DNA of 64,000 bases from Castor canadensis (GCF_047511655.1 NC_133399.1:1553333-1617332), one strand, 5' to 3'. Positions 45,730-58,816 are shown, counted from the first letter of the stretch. The notes: a model not told the origin generated them from the letters alone. Program-made: numbers and translations.

Positions 45730-45965
45730 TTTACAAGTAAATCTCAGAGGAAAGGAAAACAGCCTTCAGTAGGTTTAATATAAACTGAAAATGGGTTCAT
45801 GATAGAAGAGGCATCATACAATGCTGGGTAAAAATGCAATCTCTTTAACACACGAGGTAAGGACAAACCCAGTTTCTACTTAAAAATGAATTCTACTCTC
45901 CTCTATGTCACTGACAATGACCAAATTGCATTGGGAAATAGGAAAGACAAAATCTGACCACTTTC
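45730..45965. repeat. Paralogous block, matches 13040-13385
   Basis: See 13040-13385. Both copies precede a reverse or composite SINE, which suggests one ancestral segment. Confidence 0.55.
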
Positions 45966-45979
45966 ACAGTACAGCATCT

Positions 45980-46205
45980 GGTTTTGTTGTTTTGCTGATA
46001 GACGGCTTTTACTTGTAGTTTTACACTTGCTAAGCATGTGCTCTATTATATGATAAACTTCACTAGTTCTCTTACATGTTTGGTATATTCAAGATGAGGA
46101 CTTGAGGACTATTTGTCACAGCTGGCCTTGAACCATGATCCTCCTGATCTCTGCTTGTTGCGTAGCTAAGATTAGACATGTGAGCCACCACCATTCAACT
46201 CATCC
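45980..46205 (-). repeat. SINE, dimeric, reverse
   Basis: 'acacttgctaagcatgtgct' (ID half), 'ggactatttgtcacagctgg' to 'gacatgtgagccaccacc' (B1 half). Confidence 0.75.
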
Positions 46206-46535
46206 CAACATTTGGAAGACTGAGGTAGGACTGTCATAAGTTCAAGGTCTGCCTGGGATACGTAGTTCAAGAGCTATGTACAAATCTGTGTCTCAAAGTA
46301 ACTACAAATGGAGCATGTTGGAAATTAGAAGATTAAAGAAGAATGATGGGTGGGGTGAATTCAACTATGGTATATTGTAAGAACTTTCATAAATGTCACA
46401 ATATACTCCTGGTACAACAATAATAAAAAAAGAAAAAAGAACAGGATAAAGGGCTGGCAGAGTGGTTCACGTGGTAGAACATGGGCCTATCAAGTGTGAA
46501 GCCTTGAATTTGAACCACAGTTACACAACAAAACA
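46195..46535 (+). repeat. SINE composite with spacer
   Basis: B1-like half to about 46320, spacer, then an ID-like half at 46445-46530 ('gggctggcagagtggttcac'). Same arrangement as at 13386-13640. Confidence 0.75.
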
Positions 46536-46860
46536 AGAAGAGAACAACAAAAATACCATACAAAGAAATATTCAACATTGGGGATAATGAACACAAACAA
46601 GATATAATCAAACAAAAATCCTGTTTAATACTAGACAAAATTAAGTGATTTTTGTCATTCCAACTTCTGACAAACCACAGAATAAATAAGCACGTATCCA
46701 GGAAAGATCAAGTGATAAATTCATATACCACCAAATTTTCCTAACGAAATCTTATTTCATTGAAGTATCCATAAAAGAAATTTCCCAATTTTGTACAAAA
46801 GTTTATAAAACTTGCATCCTAAGGCACCATTTCATCATTAAATTCTTACAGGCAAGTTGG

Positions 46861-47264
46861 GATAAAAAATTCCTAACTTCTTAAATAAACTGCAGTTTTA
46901 CAGAAAAGAAAGATTCTATAAAGGGAACAAAAGGGAAGCCACTCCAAGAAGCAGCCAATTGACTCTACACTACATGAGGAGAAGGTTGTACACATTTTAA
47001 AACTTAGAGACCACTGTCTGTGTGCAGGTGCAACCCATGGTGGCTCACTGCCAGGAAGGGAGAGAGAAAACCTAAAAAAAAAAAAAAACCAGGAAATTTC
47101 ACTCTGGGGCCTCCACACACACTACTTTCCATCCTTCCACTATGAAAGGGCTCACTACTACACAGGTTCATTGGGAAAGCTGCCAAACTCTCATCCAGAG
47201 CCAATTCAGTATTCAGAGCTGTGCTCTTTTCCTGGCATTGCTAAATCCAAATGAATTCACCAAC
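46861..47264. other. No gene recognised
   Basis: Includes a 14-A run near 47080. The two minus frames here lack conserved features. Confidence 0.4.
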
Positions 47265-47399
47265 ACCAATGGGTATCCCATATTTTAATTCTGAGGACAG
47301 TGTGCAATGCAGAGCTGTAGACCCTCAATAAATTTAGCACTGAGTCAGAACTCACTCCTGTCCTGCATGTGCTTGTTCTGTATGGTCACTTTTCCCCAT

Positions 47400-47625
47400 T
47401 TTTTTTGTGTGTGGTACTGGGGTTTGAATCCAGAGCCTCACACATGCTAGGTAGGAGCTCTACCATGTGAGCCACTCCACCAGGGCTTCTTTGTGTTCAG
47501 TATTTTTGAGATAGGTTCTTGCAAACTATTTCCTCAGGGCTCGCTATTTTCCCAGGCCTGGCTTCAAACCATGATCCTCCTGTTCTCTACTTTCAGGAAG
47601 ACAGGATTGCAGGTGTGAGTCACTT
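47400..47625 (-). repeat. SINE, dimeric, reverse
   Basis: 'gtggtactggggtttgaatc' to 'gagccactccaccagggctt', then the B1-like half ending 'gattgcaggtgtgagtcac'. Confidence 0.9.
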
Positions 47626-49721
47626 GTGCAGAGCACCATTTCCCATCTTGAAGTTATTGTGGTGATGGCACTGTGCACCATCTCACTAGTACCATACCAT
47701 CACCACCTAAAAAGGGCCAAGGATAAACAACCAAATGTGTTCCTATTGCTCAGGGCATTCTGAGTTTTCCATACTGTGTAGCATAACCTGGGAGCAAGAG
47801 CAAACACAAACTCTGAAATTAATAAACCATTTGTGAGGCAGGCACATCCCAAAGGTATCTTATTTTCCACTGTCCATGACAGGACTTCTCAATTGTCACA
47901 AAGCACATTGTGACTCAACCAATGACCTGAATGCAATGGCAAAGAACTAAAAACTTACACATGATTACCCAAATAATCCTGGTGAGCACTGGTGATTAAA
48001 GACCACCACCCCACCATCCTTCCTATTCTCATTACACTCAGATGTCCTTCCTTCTAAATCTACAATGAGGTATGAACAAATTTTCAATTTCTAAACTTTC
48101 TGCTTCAAAATCAGCAGCTTAATTGATGACAAGAAACAGAACACTTACTGAGCAAACTTCCCTGAATGTTCTCTGCTTCCTCCAGGTCTGGGATCTCTGA
48201 CCATGTGCAATAAGAACCAGCAAATGACACCTCCTTTACTGACACTGTAAGGACCAGATGGCGTCAGGGAAAGATCAGCTCCAGGAGCAGATGTTGCCCT
48301 TCCATCGTCCCTAGTCTCCGTTCTTCTTCCTCCTCCTTGCTCCACCATATAAAACACAGACCTGCTCTGTTTCACCTTTTAGATCCTGCAGGTCTTACAG
48401 TTGGTGCTGTCCCAACACTGTGACCTCTTTCATTATGTTCAAGTCCTACCTCAATCTGCATTTCATTTGTGAAAATACTGTCTAGACAAAAGCCAAGGTC
48501 AACAGCAATTATGTCAGAGAGGGCAACAACCTCAAACCCTCAATACCTCCCCAAATCTTTTCTTCATCTTGAACACCAAATGCATATGCAGTGAGTTGGG
48601 CAAGGGAGAGTTACCTGTAAATGTGTGCCATAAAAATCCTCGGTTGGGGTCTGACCCTAGATTTGAGACTCAGTTTTTAAACATTTATATTTTAAACATT
48701 TATATTACTCAAGAGATTGGTGGGAGCAGGGAACGCAAGGACCACAGATCATGCTTCACAGAAAACCATGATTTTCTGCCATCTCCATAGTGTGCAGATG
48801 GAGGAGCTCGAATGCAGAGCTTCCTGAGAGGGTTCTGGCCCTGAGACACATCCCAGGGAGGTGGCTGACAGAATAATTTGCTTACACCCATTCACCCAGT
48901 CCCAACCCTAGCAAAGAGAAGACCAACTGACAAGCGGCACCAGGAGTGACTTGTTCTGCAGGCTTCAAGTATGTGATGGAGAGGCCCAGTTCCATCACAG
49001 CCACTAAGACCAGTGTCACCCCCCAATCCTGCCCGTTCTGGGAATGCAGGTCAGAAATGAACCATTTTCTGCTTCTATGGTGACCAGTGCTTGCACATCA
49101 CCAGTGGCACAAGTATGGCACAGTGAGAAACTGAGTCACAGAGATGGATCTCAGAAGCACAGGGTGATCTAGAAAATGTGGCACCAGGAAATGCATTTTC
49201 TTTGTTAAGCAGTGGGGCCTCTTCCTGTTGGCCTCAGATTGGTCTCTCCCTACATTTCACTCCATGCAGTACTTCTTGAATTCTCATCCAGGACCACATA
49301 AGGTAGATGGGATCTTTTTCCTGGCAGAGGGCCAGGACAAATACATGAGTCCAGCAATAGCCCTTAGCAGGCTAATCCTCCTTTCTGGTTCCTACCCAGC
49401 CAAGCCTTGGGATTCACGGTAGTTAAGCAGAAATTGCTCCTGAATTTTCAGAGTGGAAATTGCTTCTTCCACTTAGAAATTGGGCCAGCAGTTGGTGGAG
49501 GGAATTCCACACTCAGCGTGCAAGGATATACCACCTGATCTCACAGAAAGAGCACTAGGTACACCAGAGCAAACACTCTTCCTATTACACTTACATGAGC
49601 CACCCACCCTTCACAACTTCTGACATCTCCCGCATCTTCCCAAAGGCTCACGATTTTGCCTCAACCATGGTTACCTGAGTTAACCAGTGCAAACAAACCA
49701 CCTCTAAAGCAAGCAGGGTTT

Positions 49722-49805
49722 TTGAAAGGGGTGGTACTGGAGGTTGAAGTCAAGGCCACACACGTGCTAGGCTGGCACTCTACCACTTAAGCCACTCAAC
49801 CAGCT
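49722..49805 (-). repeat. SINE, ID-like half
   Basis: 'ggtggtactggaggttgaag' to 'taagccactcaaccagctgt'. Confidence 0.85.
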
Positions 49806-49981
49806 GTCCAATTTCTTTGTACTTTTGTCTTCTCCTCCCTTTGAAAGCAAAGGTCTTCTATGTAATGATTGGGGTTCCTGCATACCTTACTTTGGGTGCA
49901 ACCCTCTAGTGCAAACATGGACAAAAATCATGACCTCTGTTAAACATGATTTCATTATAAATCAAGAAAGAGACTGAGGAG

Positions 49982-52521
49982 GGGATTCCAAAATGGCGGC
50001 TAGAGGGAGGAAGCAGAAAGCGAGCCTCCTATAGTGAAATCTTGGAGAGACGCTGGAGACACACTTTGCAGGCATAATCACTGAGAAAAGGCATAACTTT
50101 GACCCCTCCACACCTCCAGCCGGTGCAGAGAATCTCCACTTCACATTAAACGGAGAAACCACGAGGGCCCCCGGGCCACCAGTCACCAGTGCACAGACGG
50201 CTTGGGAAGACACGGACCAGGTGAGCTTTGCGGTACCGCGGTACTCCCACAGACAAGCCTGGGACAGAGCAGCATAGGCTCCTGGACAGACTGACCTCCA
50301 CCCGGGGGAGAAAAGAGAAACTGAGTAATAAGCAATAAGAACAATAAAGACACGCTGGGAAAAGGTGGGGTGCCCTGAGCGCTGAAGATTGGGGGAAGGG
50401 AATCCTTCCCAGGACTGTAAATAAACTGTAAATAAACAAGCCAGGCAGGCTGGACAGGCTCTGGTGGGAGCAGGAGCGGGGGTGTTCGCCCAGCAACCAG
50501 GAGCGGGAAAGCTTGTGAAAGTGGCGGTGGGAGGAAAACTCCACAGGAGAGGGGGGAAGACCCACCTCCCACATGAACTGTAAATAAACATGCAGGCCTG
50601 ACAACGTGGGTGCAGTGTCACCTTTCCCAGTGCTTGGAAAGGGGAAAGCCTGTAGCAGAGGCCCCCGCACAGGAGAACTCTGAACAAACAAAGCCTGCAG
50701 GGCCAAGTGAGTGCTAGCTCACCCCAGAGATCTGCATAAACAACGCCTCCAGCAACAGCAAGCTGACAGCAGCGGGCAGGCAAGCCACAGCAGCAGATAC
50801 CATTCTCAGAACTGTCTCCAGACTCTTTTTTTTCTTTGTCTCCCTACCTTTGATGAGAGAACAACCGAATTACACCTGCAAGTGGAAAAACTTACTGAAA
50901 CTGTATTGCATTTGAACTTGGGACACTTGGTGGGGTTTTTGTGTGTGTGTGTGTGTAGTTTTGTTCTACTTTATGCATCCTCTTTGATGAGACAACTACA
51001 GAACAACATCTGAGGCACCATCTCCAGGATTGGAGACTGAGATGGACACCCAAATTATTAAGACGGAAACTTCATTGTATTTGAACTTGGAGGGTTTTTG
51101 GTTTTTTTTTTTTAATTTTCTATTTTCCATTTTATTTTAATTCATTTTTAATATATAGATATTTCTTTCATTTACTTATTTTTTATTTTTATTCCTATCT
51201 TAATTTTTTTTATTTTTGATTTTCAATCCTATATCTGGCCCTCTAATGTCTGTTCAGCTTACTGTCAATTAGTACACTAACACTCCCTGTTTATACCTTT
51301 GAAAATTTCTTGTCTGAAACCTTGTTCTGCTTTCTCCTTACCTTTGATGAGACAACAACCAAACTACACCTGCATGCTGAAAAACTTACTGAAACTGTAT
51401 TGCATTTGAACTTCGGACACTTTGTGGGGTTTGGTTGTTCTTTTGTTTTGTGCAGTTGTGTTCTATTTTATGTTACCCCTTTGATGAAACAACTACAGAA
51501 CAACATCGGAGGCACCATCTCCAGGACTGGAAGCTGAGGGACGAACACCAAAATAATTAAGACTGAAACTTCATTGCATTTGAACCTGACTAAAATGAGG
51601 AGAGAAAAAACCCAAATTAGTAGAATCAGGAATGCAAAAGGGGAGATAACAACAAACACCATGGAAGTTCAGGAAATCATCAGAGACTACTTCGAGAACA
51701 TATATTCAAATAATTTAGAAAATCTTAAAGAAATGGACAGATTTCTAGATACATATGATCATCCAAAACTGAACCAAGAGGAAATTAATCACCTGAATAG
51801 ATCTATAACACAAAATGAAATTGAAGCAGCAATCAAGAGTCTCCCCAAAAAGAAAAGTCCAAGACCTGATGGATTCTCAGCTGAGTTCTATCAGACCTTT
51901 AAAGAAGAACTGATACCAACCCTCCTTAAACTGTTCCATGAAATAGAAAGGGAAGGAAAATAGCCACACAGATTTTATGAAGCCAGTATTACGCTTATCC
52001 CAAAACCAGGCAAAGACACCTCCAAAAAAGGAGAATTATAGGTCAATCTCCTTAATGAACATTGACACAAAAATTATCACAAAATAATGGCAAACTGAAT
52101 TCAACAACACATCAAAAAGATTATTCACCACGAACAAGTAGGCTTCATCCCTGGAATGCAGGGGTGGTTCAACATATGAAAATCAATAAATGTCATAAAC
52201 CACGTTAACATAAGCAAAGACAAAAACCACTTGATCATCTCAATAGATGCAGAAAAAGCCTTTGATAAGATCCAACACCATTTCATGACAAAAGCTCTAA
52301 GAAAGCTAGGAATAGAAGGAAAGTACCTCAACATTATAAAAGCTGTATATGACAAACCTACAGCCAGGATTATACTTAATGGAGAAAAACTGAAACCATT
52401 CCCTCTAAAGTCAGGAACCAGACAAGGATGCCCACTATCTCCATTCCTGTGGGGGCAGGAGGGAGAAATGACCCAAGTATTGTATGCACATACAAATAAT
52501 TAAAAAATTAAAATAAAAAAA
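49982..52521 (+). mobile_element. Mosaic L1: own 5'UTR joined to a copy of the 40.4-kb L1
   Basis: 49982-51338 is a complete L1 5'UTR in its own version ('ggattccaaaatggcggc', one monomer, (TG)n at 50940-50957). From about 51339 it follows the 40.4-kb L1 (41383 onward) almost base for base, through the same two internal joins (about 51585 and 52448), the same stop (51961) and the same A-rich tail. AAGTAGAGTGC at 52522 is present only downstream; there is no matching upstream copy. So this is not an independent insertion. Confidence 0.9.
50940..50957. repeat. (TG)n microsatellite in L1 5'UTR
   Basis: Nine TG units. Longer alleles occur at the same place in related 5'UTRs at 57647-57670 and 59033-59048. 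Confidence 0.9.
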
Positions 52522-52599
52522 AAGTAGAGTGCCTGCATGGAAAGCATGAAAGAATGAAAAGTGTACTGTGTAAAACCTCTGACAAGGATGCTGTGGGAT
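52522..52599. repeat. Copied flank of the 40.4-kb L1
   Basis: 52522-52595 matches 42565-42638 (target duplication plus 63 bp of unique flank) with one or two changes, then switches within a few bases to duplication copy B. Confidence 0.88.
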
Positions 52600-52744
52600 A
52601 CCAATGGGTATCCCATATTTTAATTCTGAGGACAGTGCAATGCAGAGCTGTAGAAATTCGATTAGTTTACCACCACACTGGCTCCACTGCAGATTCCTGT
52701 CCTGCATGTGCTTGTTCTCTATGGTCACCTTTCCCCATCTTCTT

Positions 52745-52965
52745 TTTGTGTGTGGTACTGGGGTTTGAATCCAGAGCCTCACACATGCTAGATAGGAGCT
52801 CTACCACATGAGCCACTCCACCAGGGCTACTTTATGTTCAGTATTTTTGAGATAGGTTCTTGCAAACTACTTCCTCAGGGCTTGCTATTTTCCCAGGCCT
52901 GGCTTCAAACCATGATCCTCCTGTTCTCTACTTTCAGGAAGACAGGATTGCAGGTGTGAGTCACT
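52745..52965 (-). repeat. SINE, dimeric, reverse (duplicate of 47400-47625)
   Basis: Same SINE, copied with the segment. Confidence 0.9.
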
Positions 52966-54899
52966 TGTGCAGAGCACCATTTCCCATCTTGAAGTTATTG
53001 TGGTGATGGCACTGTGCACCATCTCACTAGTACCATACCATCACCACCTAAAAAGGGCCAAGGATAAACAACCAAATGTGTTCCTATTGCTCAGGGCATT
53101 CTGAGTTTTCCATACTGTGTAGCATAACCTGGGAGCAAGAGCAAACACAAACTCTGAAATTAATAAACCATTTGTGAGGCAGGCACATCCCAAAGGTATC
53201 TTATTTTCCACTGTCCATGACAGGACTTCTCAATTGTCACAAAGCACATTGTGACTCAACCAATGACCTGAATGCAATGGCAAAGAACTAAAAACTTACA
53301 CATGATTACCCAAATAATCCTGGTGAGCACTGGTGATTAAAGACCACCACCTCACCATCCTTCCTATTCTCATTACACTCAGATGTCCTTCCTTCTAAGT
53401 CTACAATGAGGTAAGTATAAACTTTCAATTTCTAAACTTTCTGCTTCAAAATCAGCAGCTTAATTGATGACAAGAAACAGAACACTTACTAAGCAAACTT
53501 CCCTGAATGTTCTCTGCTTCCTCCAGGTCTGGGATCTCTGACCATGTGCAATAAGAACCAGCAAATGACACCTCCTTTACTGACACTGTAAGGACTGGAT
53601 GGCGTCAGGGAAAGATCAGCTCCAGGAGCAGATGTTGCCCTTCCATCGTCCCTAGTCTCCGTTCTTCTTTCTCCTCCTTGCTCCACCATATAAAACACAG
53701 ACCTGCTCTGTTTCACCTTTTTGATCCTGCAGGTCTTACGGTTGGTGCTGTCCCAACACTGTGACCTCTTTCATTATGTTCAAGTCCTACCTCAATCTGC
53801 ATTTCATTTGTGAAAATACCGTCTAGACAAAAGCCAAGGTCAACAGCAATTATGTCAGAGAGGGCAACAACCTCAAACCCTCAATACCTCCCCAAATCTT
53901 TTCTTCATCTTGAACACCAAATGCATATGCAGTGAGTTGGGCAAGGGAGAGTTACCTGTAAATGTGTGCCATAAAAATCTTCGGTTGGAGTCTGACCCTG
54001 GATTTGAGACTCAGCTTTTAAACATTTATACTTTAAACATTTATATTACTCAATTAGAGTTTGGTGGGAGCAGGGAACGCAGGACCACAGATCATGCTTC
54101 ACAGGATACCATGATTTTCTGCCATCTCCATAGTGTGCAGATGGAGGAGCTCGAATGCAGAGCTTCCTGAGAGGGTTCTGGCCCTGGGACACATCCCAGG
54201 GAGGTAACTGACAGAATAATTTGCTTAAACCCATTCACCCAGTCCCAACCCTAGCAAAGAGAAGACCAACTGACAAGTGGCACCAGGAGTGACTTGTTCT
54301 GCAGGTTTCAAGTATGTGATGGAGAGGCCCAGTTCCATCACAGCCACTAAGACCAGTGTCACCCCCCAATCCTGCCCGTTCTGGGGATGCAGGTCAGAAA
54401 TGAACCATTTTCTGCTTCTATGGTGACCAGTGCTTGCACATCACCAGTGGCACAAGTATGGCACAGTGAGAAACTGAGTCACAGAGATGGATCTCAGAAG
54501 CACAGGGTGATCTAGAAAATGTGGCACCAGGAAATGTATTTTCTTTGTTAAGCAGTGGGGCCTCTTTCTGATGGCCTCGGATTGGTCTCTCCCTACATTT
54601 CACTCTGTGCAGCACTTCTTGGGTTCTCATCCAGGACCACATAAGGTAGATGGGATCTTTTTCCCGGCAGAGGGCCAGGACAAATACATGAGTCCAGCAA
54701 TAGCCCTTAGCAGGCTAATCCTCCTTTCTGGTTCCTACTCAGCCAAGCCTTGGGATTCACGGTAGTTAAGCAGAAATTCCTCCTGAATTTTCAGAGTGGA
54801 AACTGCTTCTTCCACTTAGAAATTGGGCCAGCAGTTGGTGGAGGGAATTCCACACTCAGCGTGCAAGGATATACCACCTGATCTCACAGAAAGAGCACT

Positions 54900-57010
54900 A
54901 GGTACACCAGAGCAAACACTCTTCCTATTACACTTACATGAGCCACCCACCCTTCACAACTTCTGACATCTCCCGCATCTTCCCAAAGGCTCACGATTTT
55001 GCCTCAACCATGGTTACCTGAGTTAACCAGTGCAAACAAACCACCTCTAAAGCAAGCAGGGTTTTTGAAAGGGGTGGTACTAGAGGTTGAAGTCAAGGCC
55101 ACACACGTGCTAGGCTGGCACTCTATCACTTAAGCCACTCAACCAGCTGTCCAATTTCTTTGTACTTTTGTCTTCTCCTCCCTTTGAAAGCAAAGGTCTT
55201 CTATGTAATGATTGGGGTTCCTGCATACCTTACTTTGGGTGCAACCCTCTAGTGCAAACATGGACAAAAATCATGACCTCTGTTAATCGTGATTTCATTA
55301 TAAATCAAGAAAGAGACTGAGGACAGTAACAGGTATGTGAGAGAGGGGAACAGGTCCCCCCTCCTCTGCAAGTATAACCATGTATGCATGTGGATGTCCA
55401 TTTCAAAAGGTTCTGGCAATCTGGGGAATACATGAAATGGGCCTCAGGGGACAGTTCTGGAATTAAGTCCTGTTTACTCTGAACCTGAAAATCTCATAGG
55501 CAACCCTGAAACTCACAGTAGAGAAAGAGGGAGAGTGTACACTGCATTGCATTGCTCCTTTCCAACACAAACTTCATAAACAAGCCCAGGGTGCCCAACG
55601 AATACCCTGCCAACACCACACCGACCGGGAGCCTCATGTTTGGTGTGGAGGTGTCCAGAGAAGACTGTTGGCTAGGATGAATCACCTCACAGGGATGATA
55701 CATGAGAATTCAGAGAGTTCATGACTCCCTGCCCAGCCCCACCCTGAAGGCTTCAGGGTGAGTGGCATCAAAAGTGGGATCAATCCATCCATTGAGAACA
55801 TGACTGTGGCCCTCTTTGCCCAAATGCAGAGCCTGGACATGCTGTCACCATTTGTAGCTGCTGTTGCAGTCAGGTGTCCTCTAAGGTTCTGCACTCAGTG
55901 TAAATCACTCAACTGCCAAACTGATGGTTCTGAGAACACTCTCATCAGAGGACACTGGGACATGGCACATAGCTTGGTGACCCATTGTGCGTCATGGATC
56001 ATTTACATTGGTGCTCACTATTGGTACACACAGGGCAGAAGCAGTCTATCTGATTGGCTAATGATTTAGGGCAAGAACCTCAAGGCAATAGTGACAGGGT
56101 CAGTGTGCTACTCCTGCCTGTGCTGATCTATAGGATAGTAACCTCCAACAGCCAATGCTCAGGCTTCCTCATTTCTAAAAATTGTCCTGGCCCCCATGTA
56201 TAGGCACCTACTTTGTATCATACATCTGTGCCCTTCATGCTTGTTCTTTGGGAAAATGGGACAAGTGTACTCAGGAAATTCCATGTATAGAGTCCTATAG
56301 AAATATATTATGATAGCAGAGAAGGGGTGAGAGTCAGGCAAGGATACTGCAAGTGGATTGAGGGCTGGAGTCCAAAATCAGGAATTTGGATTGAGACAGA
56401 GGGTCAATGCTTTCTCGGACCCTTTTTTTTTTTTTGGCCTGTTTTCAACCATGAAAATGAAAATGCACCAGCAACAGATTTACATTATTAAATATATAGA
56501 GAAGGTAGAGTTATATGGAAACAATTATTCAAAGGAATGAAGAACAATGAAAAACAACCTTAGCACTAGCTCAGAGAAAGAGGCTTTGCACAAGGCCACA
56601 GGGAAATCCATATTCCTACATTTCAACACAGCTCCAGGGATGACAAGCACAGTGAGTACTGAAAAGGAGTGCTCCAAGGCATAAGTTCCTATAGATGATC
56701 AAAGAAACCTGAGGATGTAACACTGGGAGTCCATCTCCTAGTGACAAAACTCCAGGCTTGCACACCTTATGTTCCTCACACAGACCATCTCAATTCAGTT
56801 ACTTTAAGGTACTTATCAAAAGAAACAGCCAAATGCAAAACTCTTTCTCTAGGAGACTACCAAAACATGGCTTTCTGTGAGTCTGACTGCAGATTTTATT
56901 CATGTCTTCATAGAGAAGTATGAATCTAGAATGAGTGTGCATGTCAAAATCAAACATTGTACAGATAATGGTCCCTGATAACCACAGTTACACCTTAAGA
57001 AAGGAGAGAA
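54900..57010. repeat. Paralogous array unit 6, complete copy
   Basis: Aligns with unit 2 from 20270 to 22720. The CCAAT-like block is at 56050-56060, 'gggacaagtgtactcaggaa' at 56259 and the right block at 56600-56990. Ends at the L1 fragment at 57011. No frame is shared with unit 2 beyond short stretches. Confidence 0.7.
55070..55150 (-). repeat. SINE, ID-like half (duplicate of 49722-49805)
   Basis: Same SINE, copied with the segment. Confidence 0.85.
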
Positions 57011-58100
57011 CAAACTGTAAATAAACAAGCTGGGCTAGGCCAGAGAAGGTGGGAGTGGGGGCGTGCACCCAGCAACCAGGAGCAGGAAAGCTTGTGAGAG
57101 TGGTGGTGGGAGGAAAACTCCACAAGAGAGGAGAAAGACCCACCTCCCAGGTGAGCTGTAAACAAACACACTGGCCGACAGGAGCAGCAGCACATGCCCA
57201 GCAATCAGGAGTGGGAAAGCTTGTAAAAGCCACAGTGGGAGGAAAACTCCACAGGAGAGGGGGAAGACCCACTTCCCATGTGAACTGTAAATAAACATGC
57301 AAGCCTGAGAAAGCAGGTGCAGTGTCACCTCCCCCAGTGTGCTTGGAAAGGGGAAAGCTTGTAGCAGTGGCTCATGCACAGGAGAACTCTGAGTAAACAA
57401 AGCCTGTGGGGCCAGGTGAGTGCTAAGCTCACCCCTGAGATCTGCATAAATAACACCTCCAGCAACAGCAGACTGACAGCAGCAGGCAGGCAAGCCACAG
57501 CTGCAGATAGCCATTCACAGAACTGTCTCCAGACTCTTTTCTTTCTCTCTCCATACCTTTGATGAGAAAACAACCAAACTACACCTGCATGATGAAAAAC
57601 TTACTGAAACTGTATTGTATTTGAACTTGGGACACTTTGTGGGTTTTGTGTGTGTGTGTGTGTGTGTGTGCAGTTTTGTTCTACTTTATGTTTCCCCTTT
57701 GATGAGACAACTTCAGAACAACATCTGAGTCACCATCTCCAGGATTGGAGGCTGAGGGACGAACACCAAAACTATTAAGACTGAAGCTTCATTGCATTTG
57801 AACTTGGAGGTTTTTGTTTCTTTGTTTTATATATATTTTTTTCTTTCATTTACTTATTTTTTATTTTTATCCTTAGCTTTATTCTTTTTATTTTTTATTT
57901 TCAATCCTCTATCTGTCTCTCTAATGCCTTTTCAGCTTAAGGGTGATGAGTACACTATCTCTCCCTGTTTATATCTTTGAAATTTTTTTTATTTGTTTCT
58001 TTTTTTTGTTTTTTTTCTACTTAATTATTTGTTTTTCCCTTTTCCCTTAACTTCTTTGCTTTCCATCCCCTCTCACCCTTTCATTCTAAATATCACTAGT
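57011..58100 (+). mobile_element. L1 5'UTR fragment
   Basis: Begins inside a 5'UTR monomer ('aacaaactgtaaataaacaa'), has two monomers (57013-57157 and 57158-57290), a (TG)n tract and the T-rich end of the 5'UTR, and stops at 'tcattctaaatatcactagt', where the next L1 starts. The remainder is expected beyond the window if the next L1 inserted into it. Confidence 0.85.
57647..57670. repeat. (TG)n microsatellite in L1 5'UTR
   Basis: Twelve TG units. Confidence 0.95.
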
Positions 58101-58816
58101 GCGGGCAGATTCCAAGATGGCGGCTAGAGGTAGGAAGCAGAAAGCGACCCTCCTATAGTGAAATCTTGGAGAGACGCTGGAGACACACTTTGCAGGCATA
58201 ATCACTGAGAAAAGGCATAACTTTGACTCCTCCACATCTCCAGCTGGCGCAGAGAATCTCCACTTCACGTTAAACGGAGAACCGAGGAGGCCCCCGGGCC
58301 GCCAGTGGCCGGCGCCCATACGGCTTGGGAAGACGCGGACCAGGTGAGCTTCGCGGTACCGTGGTTCCCCCACAGACAAGCCTGGGCCAGAGCAGCATAG
58401 CCCCCTGGACAGACTGACCTCCACCCGGGAAAAAAAGAGAAACTGAGTACTAAGCAATAAGAACAGTTAAGACACGCTGGAAAGAGGGTGGGGCGCCCTG
58501 AGCGCTGAAGATTGGGGGAAGGGAATCCTTCCCGGGACTGTAAATAAACGAGCCGGGCGGGCCGGAGAGGCTCTGGCGGGAGCGGGGCGCGCCAGCAACC
58601 AGGAGCGGGGACGCTTGTGAGAGGAGGGAAGACCCACTTCCCACGTGAACTGTAAATAAACATGCAGGCCTGACAACGCGGGGCAGTGTCGCCTTTCCCA
58701 GTGCTTGGAAAGGGAAAAGCCTGTAGCAGAGGCCCCCCTCCCCCGCACAGGAGAACTCTGAGCAAACAAAGCCTGTGGGACCAGGTGAGTGCTAAGCTCA
58801 CCCCAGAGATCTGCAT
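58086..58816 (-). other. Antisense open frame in L1 5'UTR
   Basis: Minus frames across the 5'UTR. The C-terminal part (58457-58086) shares its frame and sequence (…FCFLPLAAILES) with antisense frames at 50783-49962 (273 codons) and 41160-40390 (256 codons). It resembles primate L1 ORF0 only in position. Purine-rich plus strand makes antisense stops rare, so coding is unproven. Confidence 0.3.
58112..58124 (+). promoter_or_regulatory. YY1-like site at the L1 5' end
   Basis: CCAAGATGGCGGC about 11 bp from the element start. YY1 sites at this place position transcription start in primate L1. The site is CCAAAATGGCGGC at 49988 and CCAAGATGGTGGC at 40415 in the other copies. Confidence 0.65.

Larger units (their letters stand above)
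47265..49981. repeat. Segmental duplication, copy A (2.7 kb)
   Basis: Near-identical to 52600-55326 in direct orientation, including the same reverse SINEs at 47400-47625 and 49722-49805. Differences are scattered substitutions, a replaced ~50-bp stretch near the start and small indels. Ends abruptly at 'agaaagagactgagga', where a 5'UTR of L1 begins. It also carries old array units 5 (47840-49550) and 6 (from 49560). Confidence 0.92.
52600..55326. repeat. Segmental duplication, copy B (2.7 kb)
   Basis: Partner of 47265-49981. It continues past 55326 into sequence resembling unit 2 (20900 onward), so copy B keeps the older continuity on its right side, whereas copy A is broken there by L1. 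Confidence 0.92.
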
